Assembly (NCBI RefSeq): GCF_004341845.1
Contig: NZ_SLVB01000002.1
Coordinates: 248,001-312,000, forward strand
Direction of reading: 5' to 3'
DNA length: 64,000 bases
From: Novosphingobium sp. PhB165
GTDB taxonomy: Bacteria > Pseudomonadota > Alphaproteobacteria > Sphingomonadales > Sphingomonadaceae
A program made the translations under genes and the position numbers. Shown here in pieces: positions 17,865 through 25,218 of this stretch (its first letter is position 1; each line of letters opens with the position of its first letter). The notes under the pieces were generated by a model. That model did not search any database, was not told where the DNA came from, and saw only the letters and a program-made list of their open reading frames with translations.

Positions 17865-19721
17865 TTGGAATTTCTTCTCGCTGCCGCTTCCGCAATCGCT
17901 TGCGTTTCCAATCCCGCAGCACTGCTGGATGCCAACCGGCAAGCCACGCTGCTGAGCACGGCGGCTCCTGAAACCGTGGTTTCCCGGTACCGCACCAGGG
18001 ATGCCGGGCTGGACGGCGAGGCGACCGTTACTGTGGACCGGGCCTCCGGCATGTATATCGAGGAAAGCCGGTCCGGTCCGGTCGGCGGAACCGAGGGGTT
18101 CGACGGGACTGGCGCATGGGCGCGCGATCTTACCGGGTTTGCCTTGCCGCAGGACGGTGGGAACAAGCGGCCACTCGCGGTGAGCGAGGCCTATCGCAAT
18201 GCCGGACTCTGGTGGCGCGATGACCGCGCGGGCGCGACTGTGGAATCGCTGGGCTGCGACCGGCTGCGCATCACGCCGAAGGGCGGCACTCCGTTCGAGG
18301 CCAGCTTCGATCCGCAGACGCATCTACTACGCTCGGTCCTTGAGCAAACGACTTTCGGACATTCGGCAGAGGTCCGCTATTCGGCCTATGCCCCCTCGAA
18401 CGGCCTGATGGTGCCGCAGCGGATCGAGACGATCACCGATGGCGACGAGGCTTCGTCCGCGACTATGGATCTGTTGGAGGCGAAGCCCGCCGCCGCGCTG
18501 GGCTCTGCCTATTATGCGATGCCCGTCAAGCAGTCGTCCGACTGGTCCTTGCCCGGTTCCGGACGGGTGGTCGTCCCCTTCCGGATGTTGAACAATCATG
18601 TGATTGCCGAGATCAAGGTGAACGGTCGCGGGCCGTTTCCATTCCTCATCGACACCGGCGGGCATGAGATCATCACGCCGTGGCTCGCGCAGGAATTGGG
18701 GCTGACGGCTGTTGGTCAGAGCAAATCGTCGGGTGCCGGTGAGAAGACCGTGACGACTGGTTACACGCGCATCGCCACGCTCGACGCCGGCGGAGCGGTA
18801 ATGCACGATCCCTTGGCCGTCGTGCTCGATTTCAGTCCGCTGGATGTGGAGGGGATCCGGCTGGGCGGCATGCTGGGGGTCGGGTTCTTCGAGCGCTTCG
18901 TGGTCACTCTGGATTACGGTGCCAAGACCATGACGATCATCGACCGGACCCGTTTCGCGGAACAAGAGCGGCGCGGGGCTGGGGCTCCGGTGCCCTTCAC
19001 GTTTTACGAGCACATGCCGCAAGTGCTGGGCAGCATCGATGGAAGGGCGGCGCGGTTCAACATCGATACCGGCTCTCGCTCGGACGTTACGCTGACCGCG
19101 CCTTTCGTCGAGAAAGCGGCGCTTCTCTCAGCCTATCCGGGTGCGGTCTCCGTTACCGATGGGTGGGGCGTGGGCGGGCCTTCGCGATCGACGGTAACGC
19201 GCGCCACGATGCTGACGCTGGGTACGGTAAATGTCTGCGGCCCGGTCGCAGGCCTGAGTTCGGCACGGCGCGGGGCCTTCAGCGATGCGAACTACGAGGG
19301 GAATGTCGGAAGCGGCTTGCTCAAGCGCTACAAGGTCACGTTCGATTATGGAAACCGAACGATGTACCTCGCATCGCTGCGCAATCCCGATCCTGATACG
19401 GCGCTGGCCGACCGGGCTGGAATGTGGATCAATGGCGCCAAAGAAGGCGTTCAGGTCATGGATATCATGACGGGCGGACCTGCCGCCTCGGCCGGGCTCC
19501 GGAACGGCGATGTCATAGAGCGCATCGCGAACGTGCGCGTCGTGGACCGCTCGCTGTCCGACTGGCGCAGTTACTTCAAGCTGGTGCCGTCGGGTCGGCC
19601 CGTCGCGCTTCTCGTGTCGCGGGGCGGCGATCTGCGCAAGGTGGCGATTGTCCCGGCGGAACTGCTTCCCCTCGCGACCTGCGATGATCGGCAGCTCGCT
19701 CTTTCCGGCCCTAAATCCTGA
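17865..19721 (+). CDS. Exported retropepsin-like aspartyl protease with PDZ domain
   Basis: A 618-residue protein. A TTG start at 17865 is chosen for its GGAG site 7 bases upstream and because it begins a hydrophobic leader (EFLLAAASAIACVSN). The N-terminal third is a lipoprotein-like or unknown domain; then come two aspartyl-protease half-domains with DTG motifs (PFPFLIDTGGHEIITP and RFNIDTGSRSDVTL), and a C-terminal PDZ domain (VMDIMTGGPAASAGLRNGDVIERI). The two DTG sites could form one pepsin-like active site within the chain. It is probably periplasmic. Substrate unknown; the divergent AraC gene may regulate it. Confidence 0.85.
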   Translation: MEFLLAAASAIACVSNPAALLDANRQATLLSTAAPETVVSRYRTRDAGLDGEATVTVDRASGMYIEESRSGPVGGTEGFDGTGAWARDLTGFALPQDGGNKRPLAVSEAYRNAGLWWRDDRAGATVESLGCDRLRITPKGGTPFEASFDPQTHLLRSVLEQTTFGHSAEVRYSAYAPSNGLMVPQRIETITDGDEASSATMDLLEAKPAAALGSAYYAMPVKQSSDWSLPGSGRVVVPFRMLNNHVIAEIKVNGRGPFPFLIDTGGHEIITPWLAQELGLTAVGQSKSSGAGEKTVTTGYTRIATLDAGGAVMHDPLAVVLDFSPLDVEGIRLGGMLGVGFFERFVVTLDYGAKTMTIIDRTRFAEQERRGAGAPVPFTFYEHMPQVLGSIDGRAARFNIDTGSRSDVTLTAPFVEKAALLSAYPGAVSVTDGWGVGGPSRSTVTRATMLTLGTVNVCGPVAGLSSARRGAFSDANYEGNVGSGLLKRYKVTFDYGNRTMYLASLRNPDPDTALADRAGMWINGAKEGVQVMDIMTGGPAASAGLRNGDVIERIANVRVVDRSLSDWRSYFKLVPSGRPVALLVSRGGDLRKVAIVPAELLPLATCDDRQLALSGPKS

Positions 19722-19735
19722 CGCCGGGGGCGCCG

Positions 19736-20137
19736 TTAGCGGCTTGCCTGAGCGTCGCGATCAAAATCGTAGCCGGCCTCAACGTCCTGGATGTCGAACG
19801 GGAACCACGTGCCCTGGCCGTGGTCGTACAGCTGCACGACGCGGTCGGTCACATGCGCCGTAAAGGCACTTGATGTGCTCCGATCGTAGCCTTGCGCCAT
19901 GGTGCCGTTGATCTCGAACGACACGAAAGTCTTGTCGCCGGCATCGTAGAGTTCGGGCAGCGTGCCGCCGAACTTTGCCATGCGGCCGCCGTCGAAGCCT
20001 TGCAACTGATCTCCCCGGCATTCGGCGGCGATGCGCAGATCTCGCCCTGCCGAATGATCGTAGATACCTGCAACCTTCTTGCCGGTGATGAAGGCATAGG
20101 CTGCCGCAGCAACCATCGCGCGAGTGTGAGCTAACAT
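19736..20137 (-). CDS. Conserved hypothetical protein, 133 residues
   Basis: The frame encodes a compact protein with repeated hydrophobic/aromatic beta-like phrases: AYAFITGKKVAGIYDHSAGR, AKFGGTLPELYDAGDKTFVSFEI, YDRSTSSAFTAHVTDRVVQLYDHGQGTWFPFDIQ. I recall similar proteins in other sphingomonads but know no function. No signal peptide or membrane segment is seen. I chose the ATG at 20137; a longer frame runs into the divergent SDR gene. The alternating YDH/YD motifs suggest a small beta-rich fold. It is convergent with the protease gene, with a gap of 14 bases. Confidence 0.65.
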   Translation of the reverse strand: MLAHTRAMVAAAAYAFITGKKVAGIYDHSAGRDLRIAAECRGDQLQGFDGGRMAKFGGTLPELYDAGDKTFVSFEINGTMAQGYDRSTSSAFTAHVTDRVVQLYDHGQGTWFPFDIQDVEAGYDFDRDAQASR

Positions 20138-20228
20138 GCCCCCACTTGGCACCCGGAAGATCAGGAAAGCAAGGCGGTTTGGTGGAGGATCGTCTGGCAC
20201 CGCTGTCTCGTTGGAGAGTTTAGCGGGT

Positions 20229-21020
20229 ATGACCACTCTCAACATATCGCTGCCCGAACATTCCGTAGCCATCGTGACGGGGGGCGAATCCGGGATCGGC
20301 AGGGCGGTCGCGGTCAGGCTTGCGCAGGCCGGTGTGCCGGTCGTCATCACATATCACAACGACAAGGCCGCCGCTGACGCGGTTCTGGCCGAAGTGCAGG
20401 CAGGGGGTGGCCGCGCCGCGGCGGCACAAACCGACGTCGCGGACGAACGGCAAGTTGAGGCCCTGTTCGATCTGGCGGAAAGAACGTTCGGCACTGTCGA
20501 TTTTCTGGTCAATTCTGCCGGGCGCAATATGTCGGGAGTGATGCTGCGCGACATGGGGCTGGCGCAGTTCGACGGCGTTATCCGCGCGGATCTCTATGGC
20601 CCCTTCCTGACCTGCCGGCGGATGGTGCGCGCGCTGGAGGCCGCCGGGCGGGGCGGGCGCATCGTCAATATCTCTTCCATACACGAGCGGGCCCCGCGCG
20701 CGGGCGGCGCCGATTACGACGCGGCCAAGGGAGGGCTCGCGCAGTTGACGGCCACGCTCGCTCTTGAACTTGCGCCGGCCAGGATCGCGGTGAACGGCAT
20801 CGCTCCGGGCATGATCCTTACGCCGATGAACCAGAGCGCGCTGGACAATCCGACGGAGCTGCGCGCCAAGGAGGCGGCCATCCCGTGGGGCCGTGCCGGG
20901 CGGCCGGAGGAAGTGGCGGAACTTGCGCTGTTCCTGCTTTCACCTGCGGCGGACTATATCACCGGAACCACCGTGACGATCGACGGCGCCCTGTCGCTGA
21001 CGGTTGCGCAAGGAGCCTGA
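20229..21020 (+). CDS. Short-chain dehydrogenase/reductase
   Basis: A classical SDR of 263 residues: NAD(P) motif TGGESGIG at 17-24, NSAG at 95-98, catalytic S150 (NISSIHE), Y163 and K167 (YDAAK), and the C-terminal YITGTTVTIDGAL typical of glucose-1-dehydrogenase-like members. Y42-H-N after the second strand suggests NADP or NAD use but does not decide it. The next gene, a GH130-like enzyme, starts 4 bases after its stop, so the two probably act on the same sugar, with the SDR oxidising or reducing a hydroxyl. The start at 20229 has a GGAGAG sequence 10 bases upstream. Confidence 0.9.
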   Translation: MTTLNISLPEHSVAIVTGGESGIGRAVAVRLAQAGVPVVITYHNDKAAADAVLAEVQAGGGRAAAAQTDVADERQVEALFDLAERTFGTVDFLVNSAGRNMSGVMLRDMGLAQFDGVIRADLYGPFLTCRRMVRALEAAGRGGRIVNISSIHERAPRAGGADYDAAKGGLAQLTATLALELAPARIAVNGIAPGMILTPMNQSALDNPTELRAKEAAIPWGRAGRPEEVAELALFLLSPAADYITGTTVTIDGALSLTVAQGA

Positions 21021-21024
21021 TCGC

Positions 21025-21927
21025 GTGCCGGCCTATGTGGTGGAGGATTTGCAGGACGTCACGCTCGACGCGGCGGCTCCCGATGGCCGCTTGGCGGGCC
21101 ACGACCTCATGAGCCCCTTCGTCTGGACGGAAGAGGGCGTCTATCATCTGCTCGTCAGGGTCTTGCCCAATCCGCTTGGGCCGAACGATCCAACCGGCGT
21201 GATCTGGCCCGGCAGTTCCACGGACGGCGTCTGCTTTCACATCGCCGATGCGCCCGCGATCGTGCCGGGGCCCAACCCAGACGATGCCGGAGGCTGTGAG
21301 GATCCGACTGTCGTTCAGGGAAAGGACGGTGGCTATCTGATCTTCTACACGGGCGTGGACGCGGCCCGCTCGCAAGGTTCGCTGCTGGTCGCCAAGGGGG
21401 CCAAGCTTACCGACTTGCGGGAGAACCGCGTCATGCTAAAGGCGCCGCCCGGAGAGGGGAACATCAAGGAGGCCACACTCGCGCGGGGTACCGACGGGCG
21501 GTTCCGGCTGTTCTATGAATACGCGAAGAACGATGCCTCGCGCATCGGCATGGCTGTCGGGCCCACCGAGGAAGGCCCCTGGAAGGTCGCCGAGGACCCC
21601 TTCACGGTGCGTGAAGATGGCTGGGACAACTGGCACCTTTCCACCGGGCCCATCGTCCAGATAGACGGGCAGGACCCGGTGATGTTCTACAACGGGGCCA
21701 CCGCCGATGCGCGATGGCGGATCGGGTGGATCAGCTTTGCGCCGGACTTCAGCCGAGTGACCGGGCGCGGCGTGGAGCCGATCCTGATGCCGCCGCCCGC
21801 GAAGGACAGGGCCGCCACCGACATAGGCTTCGCCGCGTCCTGTCTGGTGATCGGGGAAGACATCTGGCTGTACTATTCGCTGGAAGACAGGATCCTGCGG
21901 CGCGCCCGCATTCATCGCTACGGCTGA
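21025..21927 (+). CDS. GH130/GH43-like five-bladed beta-propeller glycosidase or phosphorylase
   Basis: A 300-residue cytoplasmic protein without signal peptide. Features of GH130-type propellers: LMSPFVWTEEGVYHLLVR, DDAGGCEDPTVVQGKDGGYLIFYTGVD (acidic residue before DPT), IKEATLARGTDGRFRLFYEY, HLSTGPIVQIDGQDPVMFYNGAT and a final IWLYYSLEDRILRRARIHR. GH130 members phosphorolyse or hydrolyse beta-mannosides. The GTG at 21025 is chosen because AGGAG lies 9 bases upstream. The gene follows the SDR directly, suggesting a two-gene sugar pathway. Assignment to GH130 rather than another propeller family needs a profile search. Confidence 0.75.
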   Translation: MPAYVVEDLQDVTLDAAAPDGRLAGHDLMSPFVWTEEGVYHLLVRVLPNPLGPNDPTGVIWPGSSTDGVCFHIADAPAIVPGPNPDDAGGCEDPTVVQGKDGGYLIFYTGVDAARSQGSLLVAKGAKLTDLRENRVMLKAPPGEGNIKEATLARGTDGRFRLFYEYAKNDASRIGMAVGPTEEGPWKVAEDPFTVREDGWDNWHLSTGPIVQIDGQDPVMFYNGATADARWRIGWISFAPDFSRVTGRGVEPILMPPPAKDRAATDIGFAASCLVIGEDIWLYYSLEDRILRRARIHRYG

Positions 21928-21946
21928 TCCCGCGCGCCAGGATCGG

Positions 21947-22810
21947 TTATGCGAAGCGCTTCGCCCCGGCCACGCTGGCGACAACCAGCATTGTTGCGGC
22001 CAGCATGCCGGGGGCGACGTGTTCCCGAAGAAGGAAGGCCGCAAGGCCAAGGCCCAGAAAAGGCTGGAGCAACTGCAACTGGCCGATCTTGGCAATTCCG
22101 CCGAGGCTGAGCCCACGGTACCAGAAGATGAACCCGATCAGCATCGAGAAGACGGAAACATAGGCAAGGCCCAGCCAACTCGACATGCCGACGTTTGCGA
22201 TGCCGTCCCGGGGCCAGAACGCGATAGTACCCGCGATGGCCAGCGGCACGCAGAGCAGCAAGGCCCAACTGATGACCTGCCATCCGCCGAGTTCGCGAGT
22301 CAGGACTGCTCCCTCGGCATAGCCAAGGCCGCATACGATGATCGCCAGGATCATCAGGCTATCGCCCAGCGCGGACGAATGGGCCTGTTTCGTCAGTGCG
22401 AAGCCCGCGACTGCCAGCGCGCCGAGCAGGGCAAACGCCCAGAAGGCGGACGAAGGGCGCTCGCCGCCGCGCACGACGCCGAAAATGGCCGTGCTGAGCG
22501 GCAATAGTCCCATGAAGACAAGGGAACGCGCGGAAGACATGTGCTGCAATGCCAGTGCAGAGAGCAAGGGGAAGCCGATAACGCAGCAGCCCGCGACAAC
22601 TGCCACCTGCTGCCACTGCCGGTGCGTGGGGCGGGGTTGGCGCAGTCCGGCCAGTAGCAGGAAGGCCAGGCCGCCTGCGATCAGCGCCCGCATACTCGTC
22701 AACAGCAAGGGCGAAAATCCCAGCACGGCCATGCGCGTGGCGGGCATGGAGCCGCTGAAAATAGCCACTGCCAGCAAGCCGCTGCCCCAGCCCCGATAGG
22801 TATCTTGCAT
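21947..22810 (-). CDS. EamA/DMT-family transporter
   Basis: A 287-residue inner-membrane protein with ten hydrophobic helices in two EamA repeats (GSGLLAVAIFSGSMPATRMAVLGFSPLLLTSMR and MILAIIVCGLGYAEGAVLTREL onward). Such proteins export amino acids or other metabolites. A GAGGG site lies 8 bases before the ATG at 22810. The gene is divergent from a MocR-type regulator, a very common pairing in which the regulator controls the exporter in response to an amino compound. Confidence 0.9.
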   Translation of the reverse strand: MQDTYRGWGSGLLAVAIFSGSMPATRMAVLGFSPLLLTSMRALIAGGLAFLLLAGLRQPRPTHRQWQQVAVVAGCCVIGFPLLSALALQHMSSARSLVFMGLLPLSTAIFGVVRGGERPSSAFWAFALLGALAVAGFALTKQAHSSALGDSLMILAIIVCGLGYAEGAVLTRELGGWQVISWALLLCVPLAIAGTIAFWPRDGIANVGMSSWLGLAYVSVFSMLIGFIFWYRGLSLGGIAKIGQLQLLQPFLGLGLAAFLLREHVAPGMLAATMLVVASVAGAKRFA

Positions 22811-22877
22811 GAACGGTCCCTCGAAATCCAACAGGCGCAGATCTAGCGAAGGGGACTGGCGCGGCCAGTTACACAGC

Positions 22878-22908
22878 GGTACAGTTTGATTATTCTGTGC
22901 TGGTATAG
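22878..22908. promoter_or_regulatory. Direct repeats GGTACAG / GGTATAG, candidate MocR binding sites
   Basis: Two near-identical heptamers start 24 bases apart (22878-22884 and 22902-22908) in the intergenic region between the EamA and MocR genes. MocR proteins such as GabR bind direct repeats, so this is a plausible site; the spacing is inferred only from the sequence. Confidence 0.45.
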
Positions 22909-22923
22909 AGAGTGATACAGACG

Positions 22924-24309
22924 ATGGAGGAAACGCAGACCGGGCGCGTGATGGAGGGCATCCGCAGCCGCATTTCGGGGCGTCTCCTCTGTGCGGGCGA
23001 TCGCTTGCCGTCGGTGCGGCGCAGTGCGGCCAGCTTCGGTGTTTCACCGGCAACCGTGGTCGAAGCCTATGACCGGCTGGTTGCCGAAGGCCTGATCGAG
23101 GCCATCCCGCGTTCGGGCTTTTACGTCAGCCATCTCGCCAGTGCGCCGCAAAGTCCCTCTGCACGCGCTCCGCAGCGGGATCACGAAATCGATCCTTTCT
23201 GGGTGTCGCGCCAGTCGCTCGATGCCCCCTTGGCCAATGACAAGCCGGGCTGCGGCTGGCTGCCGCCCGATTGGATGCCGCAACGCGCCTTGCAGAAGGC
23301 GCTGCGCGACCTCAGCCGTGATGTCGATCTGCTGACCCATTACGGCACCACGGCGGGCGATCCAGTGCTGCGCAGGCAGATCGCCCTGCGTTTCGCGGCG
23401 GAGGGGCTGGAATGCGATCCCGACCAGATCCTGCTGACCAATTCGGGATCGCAGGCCATCGACCTGATTTGCCGGCTCTTGCTGAAGCCGGGCGATACGG
23501 TCCTGCTCGATGACCCCTGCTACTTCAACTATCAGGCGCTGATCGCCGCGCACAACGTGCGCGCCGTCAGCGTGCCCTACACGTCGACCGGGCCCGATGC
23601 GGGCGAGTTCGAAGCCATCGTTTCGGCCGAGCGGCCGCGCCTCTACATCACCAATTCGAACCTCCACAATCCCACCGGTTCCAGCCTCAGTCTGGTTACC
23701 GCACACCGCCTGCCCGGCATCGCCGCAGCTTATGGCATGGTGATCGTGGAGGACGACATCTTCGCAGACTTCGCCCCCGGGGTGCCGACGATGGCCGCGC
23801 TCGATGGTCTTTTGGGGGTGATCCGCGTGGGCAGCTTCTCGAAAACCCTGTCCGCGGCGCTGCGCTGCGGCTACATCGCGGCGCGCCCCGAATGGATCGA
23901 CGCTCTCACCGACCTGCAATTGGCAACCGGCTTCGGCGGCCCCAACCCTATCGCCACGAACGCCATAAGCCGCATTCTCGCAGGGGGTGGCTATCGTCGT
24001 CACATGGAGGCTCTGCGCAGCAGGTTGACCAAGGTGCGCAAGATCGTGGGGATGCGTCTCGCATCGATGGGTATCATACCGCAGGGCGAGCCCGTTGGCG
24101 GCTTCACATTGTGGTGTCGTTTGCCCGAAGACGTGGACAGCGCGATCCTTGCGCGCACATGCCTCGCTCAGGATGTGGTCTTGGCTCCGGGCAACGTGTT
24201 CAGCCCAAGCCAGAGCGCGGCGCGCTATGTGCGGTTCAATGTCGCCCAGACGAGCGACTATGCCTTGGGCGTGGTCGGCTCGGCCTTGCAGGGCGAAATG
24301 GCGGCTTGA
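22924..24309 (+). CDS. MocR-family regulator (GntR HTH fused to aminotransferase fold)
   Basis: About 461 residues. An N-terminal GntR winged HTH (IRSRISGRLLCAGDRLPSVRRSAASFGVSPATVVEAYDRL) is joined to a class I aminotransferase-like domain with the PLP lysine in RVGSFSKTLSAALRCGYI and the motifs TNSGSQAID, NPTGSS and EDDIFADF. The PLP lysine is kept, so it can probably bind a PLP-amino acid adduct as effector. ATG 22924 is chosen over GTG 22912; neither has a strong ribosome site. It is divergent from the EamA exporter that it most likely controls. Confidence 0.92.
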   Translation: MEETQTGRVMEGIRSRISGRLLCAGDRLPSVRRSAASFGVSPATVVEAYDRLVAEGLIEAIPRSGFYVSHLASAPQSPSARAPQRDHEIDPFWVSRQSLDAPLANDKPGCGWLPPDWMPQRALQKALRDLSRDVDLLTHYGTTAGDPVLRRQIALRFAAEGLECDPDQILLTNSGSQAIDLICRLLLKPGDTVLLDDPCYFNYQALIAAHNVRAVSVPYTSTGPDAGEFEAIVSAERPRLYITNSNLHNPTGSSLSLVTAHRLPGIAAAYGMVIVEDDIFADFAPGVPTMAALDGLLGVIRVGSFSKTLSAALRCGYIAARPEWIDALTDLQLATGFGGPNPIATNAISRILAGGGYRRHMEALRSRLTKVRKIVGMRLASMGIIPQGEPVGGFTLWCRLPEDVDSAILARTCLAQDVVLAPGNVFSPSQSAARYVRFNVAQTSDYALGVVGSALQGEMAA

Positions 24310-24333
24310 ACTCTCGTGATCCGGCGCGGGCGA

Positions 24334-25140
24334 TCAGTCGCACCAAAGCGCCTCGTTCACCATGTGAGGTCGCGGGCACGGTTTTGCGGGCAGGGGAAGT
24401 GCCATGCCGGGCCGCCAGATTCCCAGCCTTCGCTGGATGTTCGGCATCTCGGAATCGATGACCGCGAGCGGGTTGCCGTCGCCATAGGCCGTCGCGCTGC
24501 GAAACCGCAGCACTTGCCGGTATGTGCCTGCAGTGTCCGGGCGCGAGACCGAGATCCAGTATCCGAACGGTGCATCGTCGGTGGGATCGGCGGCGATCAC
24601 CGCTCCGGCAAGCGGGCCGCTTTCGACGTAGCGAATTTCCTGATTGTTGTTGCGGTTGGTGCGACGCTCGTACGCGAGCCGGAAGGCGTCATTCGCCCGG
24701 TCATAGGCGTAGAGTTGCAAGGATACCCGCTGATCGCCATTGCCGGAGTGGAAGCTGGCGAGTTCGATCAGCAGCAACGGCCGTTCGCTGGAAGGCCGGA
24801 CCACCTGAGCACGGCGCAGGAAGTGCGGCTGGACGAACAGGTCATCGCCGCTGGACAGGCGCAATGCGCGGTTCGGCGCGGGATCGCAGTTGCGGCCATT
24901 GTCCCGCGTCAGACACAGCGAGATCGCCCCGGGCACCATCTCGCCATCGGCGGGATCTTCTACCTGTGGGCCCTGCGTGGCGGTAAGCCGCCAGGCCGAG
25001 CGTGCGGCAAACGGCGCCTTGAGGTCGAGAGGCGCCATGAGCGGACTGGGCGTGGCAGCGGAGGCACTCGCCGCCGCCACCCCCGCCGCCACCATCGCGC
25101 TCAGAGTGAGCACGAAAGCTTTGCCCGATGGGAAACGCAT
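24334..25140 (-). CDS. Secreted hypothetical protein, 268 residues
   Basis: The N-terminus is a clear signal peptide (KAFVLTLSAMVAAGVAAASASA). The mature part is a soluble beta-rich domain with GAISLCLTRDNGRNCDPAPNRAL, RPLLLIELASFHSGNGDQRVSLQLYAYDR and a C-terminal pair of cysteines (LPAKPCPRPHMVNEALWCD). I do not recognise the family. ATG 25140 has GGGGAG 10 bases upstream; an ATG three codons earlier has no room for a ribosome site. It lies convergent to the MocR gene and 78 bases downstream of the GH115 gene on the same strand, so it may be cotranscribed with that gene. Confidence 0.7.
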   Translation of the reverse strand: MRFPSGKAFVLTLSAMVAAGVAAASASAATPSPLMAPLDLKAPFAARSAWRLTATQGPQVEDPADGEMVPGAISLCLTRDNGRNCDPAPNRALRLSSGDDLFVQPHFLRRAQVVRPSSERPLLLIELASFHSGNGDQRVSLQLYAYDRANDAFRLAYERRTNRNNNQEIRYVESGPLAGAVIAADPTDDAPFGYWISVSRPDTAGTYRQVLRFRSATAYGDGNPLAVIDSEMPNIQRRLGIWRPGMALPLPAKPCPRPHMVNEALWCD

Positions 25141-25218
25141 CGTCACCATTCTCCCCGGCGGTGGTGATTTGGGGCACCGCGCTTCCCCCCCAATCTTTGC
25201 ATGCGAGCGACCCGGCTG

